DNA of 64,000 nt from Epithemia pelagica (taxonomy: Eukaryota; Bacillariophyta; Bacillariophyceae; Surirellales; Surirellaceae), in NCBI GenBank assembly GCA_946965045.2, contig OX337228.1:372001-436000 (forward strand), read 5' to 3'. This document shows positions 21,262 through 30,929 of the stretch, one piece after another. The first letter of the stretch is position 1. Each line of letters begins with the position of its first letter. Below the pieces are notes generated by a model that saw nothing but the letters and a program-made list of their open reading frames with translations, made no database searches and was not told the origin of the DNA. Both the position numbers and the translations under genes were made by a program.

Positions 21262-21804
21262 GGGTAGGCATAGTGTATGTAAGATGAGATAAAGCCGCTG
21301 TTATTGTGAAATACAAGTCGTTATCTCATGGTCATACCTCCAGGGTCGATGTTGGATCGGCAGGTGGTAGATGAGATCAAAGTACGATCAATAGGCGACT
21401 AACATGTTATATATCATTCAACGCTGGATATATTTTATACTCAAGACTGGGGTGGCGCGCATTGGGCTAGGGGAGGGGGCTGGAAAACCAATGAATGAAC
21501 AAGGCCGCTGTATTGTCGTCCGTATAACTTTACGAATATTTGCTACTATTGTCAAGTAAGTATACCGTTGGATTCTTGGGACAAAAAGGAATCAGATGCA
21601 AGTGTTCCCTGACAATTGTAGCCAATAATGGGTGAGTGGTAGTGCGTTGAAAATAGGTCAGTCTTTTGAGGCCAAAATTGGGTCTTATATTTAACAATAA
21701 TTAATCCATACAATACTCCAGAGTGACAGAAGCGTTTCTGGTCTGTCTGTTGTACGTGGTTTCGTCGTCCCGCGCGCACTATATACTAGGGGTGCTGGTA
21801 TTGA
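21262..21804. other. Right end of the 6.5-kb element, no gene
   Basis: Between the last minus-strand gene and the terminal inverted repeat. It presumably contains that gene's promoter. Only short ORFs without support. Confidence 0.4.
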
Positions 21805-22441
21805 CCTCCCTTCATTCATCACGGTAGTGGAGGTGCGGTGGTCTGTAACACTCCGAATGTCGACTTCTTCTTCACACAAACGGCACCGTAGTTCCCAAAA
21901 GGATGTCAGGAAAGCCTTTGCGGCTCATCGCATTTTCGAAAGGTCCACGGCGTCCGATAGAGACGGTATAGAGAGAATAGAGAATCGCCAAAAGCCATCC
22001 TACCTCTACATTGCCGAATGACTCCTCCTCTCCTTTCCCTCTACCTTCTTCCAAAAGAGGTGATGCGACCTCCTCCAATTCCCCATACAGGACGCCTTTG
22101 GTGAACAACCCCCCGTATCAAGCTGCCGGCACCACGGGAAGACCGGAACCGTCCATCTTTTTGGACGCTGCTGCTGCCACCTCTCTGCCGACCATCCCTT
22201 CGGTGCATAGCAACTCCACAAAACCTCAGATTCGTGTTACCTCCCATCCTTCTTTTCCCCACGCGGCTCCCGTCAGTCTTTCCTCTGCTACCGAAGCAGC
22301 TCCCATCAATTCTTCCTCCAATCCACAGCCTGGACAGACAAGGCTCTTTTCGACATTCTTTGAAACAGACGTGGATCCTTCGGTCATGTGGAGTTTGGCA
22401 CTCAATCTTCTCCTCCAAAGGCAATGCACATCCTACCATCA
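21805..22441 (+). repeat. Mutator-like element M-iii, internal part with degenerate ORFs
   Basis: Over 600 bp nearly identical to 59787-60425 in inverse. It contains ORF 21857-22021 (54 aa, starts MSTSSSHKRHRSSQKD) and an overlapping Pro/Ser-rich frame 22011-22490. Both are also found in copy M-iv, so they derive from one gene of the element, now broken or needing a splice I cannot place. Homology ends abruptly at 22441. Confidence 0.6.
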
Positions 22442-23879
22442 TCAGTTTTTATGTTTCTACTACATTAGCATATACAATCGCAGGACGGAATGACAATGCG
22501 GATCATCAGCACATTCGTCATCACCTGTGAAATGTCGTCAAACGAAAAAATGAATGAACCCCGATCCCATTAGCACGAATGCAATTTTGTGAATACTAGC
22601 AAAAACATTTTTTTATCACGTCCGTCGCCTCGATGCATTATCCGTAGTTGTGCTATCGTAAGATTGTCTTTCTTCTTCGTAGATCGTAGAGCTGTCGTCG
22701 TTGCCGTCGTATATGGAGTGTGTGGATTGTGGATTTGTGGATCCGACAATCGTCTGTCATTCTATCCGTTGAAGCACACTCGCATGACAAAACTACGGAT
22801 AACTGTTAAGTTTCTAGTAAGAACGTTGATGCGAGTGCGGGGGGTAAGCCCCCGCACTCGCACCTTCACCCGCATCAATGTTCCGATGATAAGTTAGAGG
22901 GTAAGCGCTCACCAAATGCGATTTGCTCACCGTGAGCATCTGCGATTCGGAAGCAAATGTGTCGGTCATTGTAGGTCATTGTAAATTTTGGGTCTGTTCC
23001 CTTGCGGATGCTGCACGCCACTCATCATATTCGTCTTTTGTTAAGAGGTGCCTCAACCCACAACCTCTTCGGCGGCCATGCGAATCCTCTGTTCGGCTTC
23101 CTCCTACGCCACTACTTCAACAATCAACGATATGCAAAGAGGTGCTCGTGGTATTGTGGTGGTAAGTGACGCTTCGACTTGATGCCACTCGCACGAGATG
23201 TGATCTATCATATGGCGGATGACAACATGACGGATGGCAATCGAGCTCTCAACTCTCAATCTCGAGTCGTTTGTCCTCGTTGAAAATAATGAGGGCCATG
23301 AGCTAGGACAACAACAACCTCAACACTTTCCTCCCTTGGCTTGGCATGGTTCGACCCTTGCTGGATGCTTAGAGAAACGATATCGGATGTTCTATCTGTG
23401 CTGGTACCCGGAACTGTCCCGTCATTTGCATATCCTACGATATGGGACGATCGTATATCAACTACCTAGTAGAGTACTCCCTCCTGAAACTTTTAGTGGA
23501 TCGTTTTTTTCGTCCAAAATCAGTCGCATAAAGTTTTGCCGTAGACTCTGGTACAAAGCTACAGGGGGATGGCCGGCTCATTCGGAGTATACAAACTGAT
23601 GAATACCATGGGGAACATATAGATTGACATGCGCGCCTCCACACTATTGCTACAATTTTTGGCGACGGACGAGAGAAACTTCACTTGACAATGGGCATCA
23701 AAGAAGACAATGATAAAAGCCCTGTTACGGCCTTTGCCGTATATTTCTTACTTTTATATTGCCCTGGGAAGGTCTCATGAAGAGGCCGTGGAGCTAGAGA
23801 TGGAGGTAACTGGAGCAAAAGCTACTTTTGCTATCTTTAATTTATGAGCCCGGTCGCACATAGTCATGTTGAGCGCCCA
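22442..23879. other. Gene-free spacer with one strong hairpin
   Basis: About 1.4 kb with no ORF above background. It holds a perfect hairpin at 22831-22861 (GCGAGTGCGGGG / CCCCGCACTCGC) and a fragment of repeat R near 22905-22960 (GCTCACC…GCGATTCGGAAGCAAA). No RNA gene recognised. Confidence 0.5.
22831..22861. repeat. Perfect short hairpin, GC-rich
   Basis: GCGAGTGCGGGG, short loop, then CCCCGCACTCGC: a 12-14-bp perfect stem inside AT-rich surroundings. Could be the footprint or tip of a mobile element or a transcription-stopping structure; nothing in the context decides. Confidence 0.6.
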
Positions 23880-23963
23880 ATGCGCAAATCGCAAAATCGC
23901 GGATCGATAGAATGGACTGTAAAAGCGCGACGCGATTTGGAAGAAATTTTGGTGAGCATGAGC

Positions 23964-24076
23964 AAAATTCGGTCATGATGTTGGGTCATATCTTTAAAAG
24001 AGTGACTATTACATTCCTCTATCCTAGAGGGCCTATCCTTCGCTAAATTCTCGCCCATAACCGCGACCATTTCTCG
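23964..24076 (-). repeat. 3' LTR of the copia element (113 bp)
   Basis: Identical by eye to 30157-30269 over the full length. Very short for an LTR and without TG/CA ends. Confidence 0.85.
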
Positions 24077-24214
24077 GTCCCCTCGCGATTCACTGGCCAT
24101 TTGATAGGGTAATCGTGTCCAAGTATATCTCATTCCTACTCAATCTGTTTAAAGCTTGCTCCATAACAAGTACAGGACGTACCCGACCCTGTAATCATTA
24201 CAGTGGGAAACGCA

Positions 24215-27200
24215 CTAATATAGGATCAAAGAGGCCAACCTTGTCCTCTCACTTCCTGATTGGATCTTTGTCAAAAGGTCGGCAAGGTTAGTACGTGATG
24301 GTTCGTAAGCAATGCGATATGTTCCGTTAGCAACGTTCTCACGGACGAAATGATACGCAATTGCATTCGATTTTTTTCGCAGTGTCGAAGATGGTTTTGA
24401 ACTATTCTGCACCACAGACATGTTGTCCACTCGAACATGTGTATGCCCTTCTAGGGGAACACCCATCATCCTCAACTTGTACCTTAAACCTTTGATCATC
24501 TCAATGCCGACTTTAAGGGCCATGAACTCAGACCCAAAAGTGGATGTCTCCACACTGGTCTGCTTCTTACTGTACCAATTTACAGGCGCCCTGTTTAAGA
24601 AGATCAATATACCTGTTCTTGATCTCCTCGTCACTAAATCGCCAGCATGGTCAGAATCGACAAATGCTGTCATTTGCACAGATTTACCCAGTGGTTCTGG
24701 GCAGTCTGGTGGAATCTCCTCCTTTGCATCGGGGTAAAAAGAATTCCAGTCTGCGTTCGGTTCTTCCCCATGTGTAATGTAACTGGGGTCAAGGACCAAC
24801 CTTGAACGATCATGCGTATTAATATACGCGAAAATATGCAGCATCGCATGTACGTGTCCTTCCCTTGGTCCAGCCAAAAATGCCGCTAACATCGATACTT
24901 CAGCCGTAATGTCAATACGGCCAAACTCGACTAAGCATCTCAACACTCCCATTTGTTGCTGAAAGAAATTCATCCAATCATGATCACAATAAGCACTCGT
25001 GTCAAGCTCTGGACGATAGTTTGCTGGAAGAACACCTGCTGTTCTCGTTTTGAATTGCATTCCTCTTGACTCCATCCAATTTTGAACATTCCTGATGGCT
25101 TCCTTGGCATACCGTCTTGAGCTTAAAGCCCAGCACCGCTTTGAAGTATCCCCGTCAATGTCGAAGGTCTCGACTTGGTTTCGAAGATACAATTTCGGTG
25201 GTCCAATGGAATCCAGCTTTAGCAGATAATGCTGGTCAAGCATGTTAAGAATCTCTTTCCCTTGGTTTGATTGTACGAGCACATCGTCTATATAAATGAA
25301 GACCATCTCGTAGTACCTTGTGCCATCCAGTTTCGTCGCTGCTCTTAGATAAACATCTGGGTCGGCCCGGCAAGGGCTAAACCCGAGGGACTCTTGTAAG
25401 GTAGTTGATAGGTGCTCTCGCCAAGCAAAGGCACTAGTCTTGAGGCCATAAAGGGCTTTGGTGATTATTGCGAACCGACCTTCATATTCCTTTCCAAATT
25501 CCAATCCGCACTTGAAACAGATCTTCTCATGGCACGGCGCATTAAGGTAAGCACCAGCAATATTGGCGGCAATTACTTCGATATCATTCAAAGCAGCTAA
25601 GAGAAACCCAATTCTGACGCTTTCCCTTGATACCACGCAAGCGTACGTTGGGGTCTCTGGTTCTTGAGTCTTATGGCCACCTGCCACGAAGCGTGCTTTC
25701 CTTGTGAAATCCATTTTCACATCGAAAACGATGTGGTATGGAATCATCTGATGCCCAACTGGGTGTTGAGCACCTTCATCTAGTATCTTGACGGCCGGGA
25801 AAATTTTCGACTTTTCCAGACGGAGGGCTTTAGCCCAGAAATCAGTTCCTGTCTCCTTATCGATTTCCAACGCCCGTTCGACTGTCTTAGGGATTTCGAT
25901 CCCATACTTCTGCCATTTTCGCATATATCGCGTTGTCTTGGCTGCCTTAATCAATCGATCCCGTCGCTTTAGAGCAAAATTGACCCACCATGCGAAAGCT
26001 GGCTCTTTATCGAGCAAGTTTGCCACTGCGTATTCTGCTACTTCCAGAGGGTTTGATTCTTTCAAATCCTTTAGGTTCTCCCAGCTGGTTGTACCGTCAC
26101 GCCACTGCACACAGAATGACCATCCTCTCGTCGTACGTTTCTTGTGTTCCCTTCCATTTAGCATTATAGTGCCATTGGATAAGGGAATCGCCGATGCATC
26201 TTTCTTGTGATCTATGATTTGATCGATGAGACAATATTTGTTTCCTTCATCGTCTAATTGCTCGTAGATATTTTCCGCTATCAAGTTGGCTGCATAAGAT
26301 TCCACATGTCCGTCTTGAAACTCTACCTCATACATGGAGGTGTCGAGGAACGGATTAGAGGATGCACGCCCAACCAAGTTACCTTCGGAATCTCTTTTGC
26401 GTCGTTTGACTTGGCCTGATCTTAAAGAATCTCCCAGAGGAAGCATTACCTTTGCAGAGATAAGCTTATCATGCGAGTCAACCTTGTGCTCATCCATGTC
26501 GGGTTTACGCACGTCTCCTTGTTCGTCGTCTTCATAGGCCTCATAATGGGGAGTCGCCGTATTGTATTCGTCCGGCTCGTCTTCGTCCCCTGGAGGTAAT
26601 CCATCTGCTCTGTTTCCTAATGCTTCTCTGAGCGAGTCGTTGAACTGCTCCTTCTGTGCGGTGAAAGTCTCATCGTGAGATTTCTCCACTGACAGTGGCC
26701 AAACAGAGGTTCTGTGAACGATCTTTCCTTTGGCCGTGAGTATCTTACTGCTCATGGCTTGGCCAACACTGTCACTCGGTCCTAGCCACCGCCCCAATTT
26801 TCTTCCTTCAAACCTTGGATTAGAATACCAAACCGGATCGTACCAACGGTGCTCGACTAAGTGCGAAATATCCGGTGTATCTCCAGTTAGGATCTTCATA
26901 GGAGGGCCTTCCATTAGAGGACTTGATGTCAGAACTGTATGGGACCATCTCTTAGCCATCAGCTCCAAACAATGGTCCCAAAGGACCGCGGGGCAGTTAG
27001 TTCTCTTCATCTCTCGGCGGTACATTCGTTTTAATTCTCGAATATTCGCTTCTGCCAAGTTTTGGTTCGGTGTCCAAGCCTCTATGGGCCGAATTCGGCA
27101 ACCGAACTTATGGGCAGTTTTCCTTAATTGCCCACTGGTTAGTTCCGGTGCATTATCCGGAATTACGTTATTGAAGATGCCAAAATCATTGAACGCCCTT

Positions 27201-28177
27201 TCCAACGTGGCGTGTGCATCCTTCTTCCTCATCATTGGGTAGAATTGAACCCAGCCGAAGTCTGTCGCGTATATCTGCCCACAAGTGTTTTGGGCCAAAG
27301 ACTTGGTGTCAGAAAACAGAGTGTCTGTATACACATCTGCTCTTAACCTTCGGTGCTTGAGTTGGTAAGCGGTATGCTTCAACCTTTTGCTGCCAACTGA
27401 GTCAGAGAAATCTCTCACTCCCAGTTGTGTTGTCGCAGCACATGTCTTCTCGGCTGTCGGGATCCCTATCCCCCATCTTGATGACAGCGTTATGGGATCA
27501 ATCGTCCCCTTTCTTCGATGCCGTATATCGGCTATCGCTCTTGTATTTACACGCACCATTCGGGCCATTCTTTGGTGTAAAGTTCTTGGTTCCTTTTCCC
27601 TGATCGAATCATTACCCAAATCAACTCGGAGTTTACTTTCATCAACGTCTTCAGTTGAGTCATTCGGACTCCATTCTGGGGATTGGTTCGTCATTTGGAT
27701 TCTGTTCATTGGATCGATGTCGCGTATTTTGTCCCATGTTGGTTTCCTTACGGTGAAGCTACTCATCACTCCAATCAAATCAAAGGGGATGACAAGTTTC
27801 TCATTACTATCACTCAATGGGGCGACGATCGAATGGGAAGTTGCTTTTCTTTCATCTGCCGGCAAGTATTATAACGGCACGTCATTGACTGTAAGTCCTG
27901 CTTCCCTCATTTGGTTCATCATCGGGAGATGCAAAGATTGGTGGAAGTATAAGAGGTACGTTTCACCAGTTGCTTGATCTTTGTATGCGACAACACCTGT
28001 TACAATCGGTGTTTCTTTGATGCTACCGAGAGTGTTTGTGAAGCCACTGACCTCTGCCTTGTCTGTCTCGTAAAGAACAAGGCAAACGTTTCCTAAACAG
28101 CATGTGTCGGCATGACTGTCCAATTCGCATGTGGCGACTTTGGCCGTAACTTCACTGGCTAATGTACTGACTGATCG
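24215..28177 (-). pseudogene. Copia pol: protease, integrase, RT, RNase H (one internal stop)
   Basis: Same frame as gag, after its TGA. Protease motif DSHADTCCLG at about 28100-28123, then an in-frame TAA at 27866-27868 (…NDVPL stop YLPADERK). Beyond it the frame is open for 1216 codons. This holds the integrase core (ATDFGWV … IPDNAPELTSG … NQNLAEANI, the D-D-E order), RT with VFIYIDDVLVQ (about 25285) and RNase H (AFVDSDHAGD … VETSTFGSEF … EPSRTNLADLLTK). The motifs are intact, so only the TAA, plus the gag-pol TGA, prevents a full polyprotein. The last codon before the stop at 24215 lies 138 bp from the 3' LTR. Confidence 0.85.
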
Positions 28178-29710
28178 TCAGACCTTGTTCTTGCCCTTCT
28201 TCCTCTGACTCATGATTGCTCCAATACCTGCTTCCTTTTCTTCATTCTCCCCATCGCTACTGAGAGAGTCTTCTGTCGTTGTGGTCGAACCATTTTCTGT
28301 CTTCTGTTTCTTTCTTCCAGAACGGATAGCAGATGCAGTTCTCTTCTTGGTGCTACTATTCTGCGCGTCTCTGACGCTTCGTACCATTTCTTGTTGCTCT
28401 TTAGAGAGCTTTATCCATTGTCTGAGCGGGAAATACCGGTTGGGATTGAACGCCTCGTTGTCGTGGATGGTCTTTTTCTTGTTCTTGTTATTTGGCGTCC
28501 CCCCGTTGTTCTTCCTATTGTTCGTTTGCACAGCGGAGATTCTTGCCTTTCTTGTCGTTGCGCTATAAGAAACCTTGTTATCAAGGACCTCAGCCATATA
28601 ATTCGAAGCAGTCTCGAAAGAGGCTCTTAGTTCCGGAGTGGCCAAGATAGTATTCTTAGCGCTCTCCAATCTAGGATCGTGAATTCCAGTCATGAGGACT
28701 CGAACTTTCCGCTCGTTACTGACAAATTCTCCTGTACTTTCGAGATCGGTAAAAGCCCTTTGTAAGGACTCAATATACTTCTCATAAGTATAATGACGTT
28801 TTGTTCCGTCGTAGTAGTTGGTTTCCAACGCCTGATCAGCTTTTGCACGGAGTCTTGTTTGGTAGGCATCTCCGAAATAGTGAGTCTTTAAGGCCAAGTA
28901 TGCTTGCCTACCATTCCTTGTACGACTGAAGGCCTGTACCCATCCCCAGCCTGGTCCATCATGGGTTACGTGACAGATTGCATCCCAAACTGCCTCATTG
29001 TCAGTGAGGGCAGTGGGTCCGCTGTGGGGAGCACGACGTATCAATTCTGCCGAAATGCTTGGGCGTCCATAGCCAGCGTCCATATTTGTTGGGGGAATCG
29101 TTTGCATCGTACGGGTGTACGCGGCTAAAGGGATTCCGGTACAACCACGTTTGCGCTCGAGATAATCATTTAAGTCCTCAAGGACGACTCGAATATTCTC
29201 CACCGCAGTAAGGCGTTCGGGGACTTCGATGTCGTTGTCATATTCGTCTTCACTGGTCTTGAAGCGATACAAATCTTGTAAGCCTTGTAAGTTCGCGTGA
29301 TTTGCTCCTGGATCAAAATCCCTAGAGATTTTCTTGAGGTGGTGAACATAGTAGCGAACCATCTTCAAACGCTTCTCAATGACATGGCCGACGAGGACAC
29401 CTGGATTCGTAATTGTCTGGGGTACGCCAGCAACAGGTGCAGCGGCATCATAAGCAGGGTTAGGTATCGTTCCCCCTGGCTTCCGAGCGTTGTTACAGAT
29501 TTCAGCGATGTCTTCTTCTGTGAGACCTTCAAAATCGCTAATAGACACTAATCCTTGTCCATTCAAAGCGTCGCGGACTCCTTGGTCGGAAATCAACAAT
29601 ACATTCTCGAAGTAGGTGTTAAACTGCGTAAGTAGTTGCGCAGCTGTAGGAGGCGCCGGAGGAGCGTCGGGGTCAGCGACAGGAGGGCCAGGAGGAGCAG
29701 GTTCAGCCAT
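28178..29710 (-). CDS. Copia gag polyprotein, 510 aa
   Basis: ATG at 29710, Pro/Ala-rich N-terminus, central helical domain typical of copia gag (…YLALKTHYFGDAYQTRLRAKADQ…, …RVRVLMTGI-like segment), and a basic Lys-rich C-terminus (KKRTASAIRSGRKKQK, KKGKNKV). No CCHC zinc knuckle found. Stops with TGA at 28178. Pol continues in the same frame, so a gag-pol product would need read-through. Forms the particle that packages element RNA. Confidence 0.8.
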   Translation of the reverse strand: MAEPAPPGPPVADPDAPPAPPTAAQLLTQFNTYFENVLLISDQGVRDALNGQGLVSISDFEGLTEEDIAEICNNARKPGGTIPNPAYDAAAPVAGVPQTITNPGVLVGHVIEKRLKMVRYYVHHLKKISRDFDPGANHANLQGLQDLYRFKTSEDEYDNDIEVPERLTAVENIRVVLEDLNDYLERKRGCTGIPLAAYTRTMQTIPPTNMDAGYGRPSISAELIRRAPHSGPTALTDNEAVWDAICHVTHDGPGWGWVQAFSRTRNGRQAYLALKTHYFGDAYQTRLRAKADQALETNYYDGTKRHYTYEKYIESLQRAFTDLESTGEFVSNERKVRVLMTGIHDPRLESAKNTILATPELRASFETASNYMAEVLDNKVSYSATTRKARISAVQTNNRKNNGGTPNNKNKKKTIHDNEAFNPNRYFPLRQWIKLSKEQQEMVRSVRDAQNSSTKKRTASAIRSGRKKQKTENGSTTTTEDSLSSDGENEEKEAGIGAIMSQRKKGKNKV

Positions 29711-30156
29711 GGTTTCTTCTTGTTAGTATCTTCGTTGGACTCTTTCAGACTTTAACGTATTCGGAAGTGTGTTTTACTTCATTTCTTCCGACTGTCCAGT
29801 GATTCATCGACTGGCGATCCTAAAGGTAGAAAGCGTGCACAGCTGCATTCTTTATCGGCCAGCGTCACATAGGTGAAAGCGCATGGTCGCATGGCAGGCT
29901 TGTCTTTTCAACGGCAAAGACTGGCGCGTCCGCCATTGCCCGAAGTGTGCGCATATGCAGACCACACTTCTGAACTAGTCTTGTTCACTCCCCGTTGCAG
30001 GTTGAACATATTCTAAGACTAGTAGAAGATTTTCTTATATCTTCCATGGGCAGATCATAATGGACCTTGTCGTCCGATCTAGATATTTCTCGACCTTCTC
30101 AGGCCCATTGTGCCATAGCTTCTCCATTAGAATCAGAGTCTTGGGTCTGATAAACC
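29711..30156 (-). other. Copia 5' leader
   Basis: Untranslated region between the 5' LTR and gag start, 446 bp. It should contain the primer-binding site (next to 30156) and packaging signals. No other feature seen. Confidence 0.6.
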
Positions 30157-30269
30157 AAAATTCGGTCATGATGTTGGGTCATATCTTTAAAAGAGTGACT
30201 ATTACATTCCTCTATCCTAGAGGGCCTATCCTTCGCTAAATTCTCGCCCATAACCGCGACCATTTCTCG
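30157..30269 (-). repeat. 5' LTR of the copia element (113 bp)
   Basis: Mate of 23964-24076. Near identity of the two LTRs points to a recent insertion. It should hold the promoter for the genomic RNA. Confidence 0.85.
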
Positions 30270-30315
30270 TGAGCACCAAAATCGCGCTTTTGCGCGCGAC
30301 GATATCGAATGGGCC

Positions 30316-30323
30316 CTCCTCAA
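30316..30323. repeat. hAT target-site duplication, left copy
   Basis: CTCCTCAA, repeated directly at 37253-37260. Present once, as TTGAGGAG, at the corresponding place in the left arm (about 14780-14790). Eight bases is the length made by hAT transposases. Confidence 0.9.
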
Positions 30324-30929
30324 CAGGGTGTGGAAGTCACTAGCGAAAAATTTTCTAAGTTCTGCAACTTTTGAACTTTTTCACCATAATTTCACAAATC
30401 AAATCACATTACTAGCCTTTCTCAAACGAACTTTTTTCACAAAGTCAAATTGCTCACATTTTTCATCGAACTTGACTTGGACCCATCCAACTTAGTTATT
30501 TACAAGCTCTTATTACCGGAACATTGGAACACACCAATGTAATTATCCAAGTTGCAATTTTTTCACATAGTTCAATCAAGTTACATGTCTCCACTTAGTG
30601 ACTCGAAGTCTGAAGTCTAATTGCAAGTCTCAAGATTAGAACTAAATTCTCCAAATCAAGTTGTAATTTTACTTCATTGCAACTAGTGTCAGTGTCGACT
30701 GTTGACACTTGACACTTGGTCACTTCGCACTATCCTACAGTAACAAACACAGTCAACAAGATATAATCGGTACTGGCCCCTTACCTCTTTCTTACCTCTT
30801 AACACTGAACCCACACACAATCTCTTCACCTCTGCTGTGGCTTGTTGCAGCGTTACAGCACACGAATGAGGTGTGATTTTTCCAGTTGACACTGTCGGAA
30901 TCAAACAACCAATCTCTGGTTGAAAGCAC
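30324..30929. promoter_or_regulatory. hAT left subterminal repeats and transposase promoter region
   Basis: After the inverted repeat there are many scattered copies of CAAGTTGCAA, TCTGCAACTT and AAGTCAA-like words in both orientations up to about 30700. Then 230 bp lead to the transposase ATG. Their role as transposase binding sites is inferred by analogy with Ac/Ds and other hATs. Confidence 0.55.

Larger units (their letters stand above)
15267..21804. mobile_element. Decayed DNA transposon with three genes (6.5 kb), family unknown
   Basis: Begins CAATTTACCATAGGAGCACCCCTAGCATA and ends in the inverse of CAATACCAGCACCCCTAGTATA, an imperfect terminal inverted repeat centred on AGCACCCCTAG. 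It separates two halves of an M element that are contiguous at 60428-60440 (inverse), which supplies the empty site. No clear target duplication (one or two bases at most). It carries a plus-strand gene and two minus-strand genes, all frameshifted. I do not recognise the superfamily. Confidence 0.6.
23964..30269 (-). mobile_element. Ty1/copia (CoDi-like) LTR retrotransposon, 6306 bp
   Basis: Flanked by the 5-bp target duplication TGAGC (23959-23963 and 30270-30274). The left arm retains the empty site with a single TGAGC. Direct 113-bp LTRs lie at 23964-24076 and 30157-30269. Element strand is minus: 5' LTR on the right, gag 28178-29710, then protease, integrase, reverse transcriptase and RNase H. 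A purine-rich tract (GCGAGGGGAC) precedes the 3' LTR. Next to the 5' LTR is GGTTTATCAGACCC, which resembles an initiator-Met primer site (tentative). The LTRs begin CGAGAAATGG and end CCGAATTTT, not TG...CA. Confidence 0.9.

Noticed and set aside
24420-27977. Plus-strand ORFs up to 196 aa opposite copia pol
   Set aside because: Antisense shadows of a highly conserved coding region.
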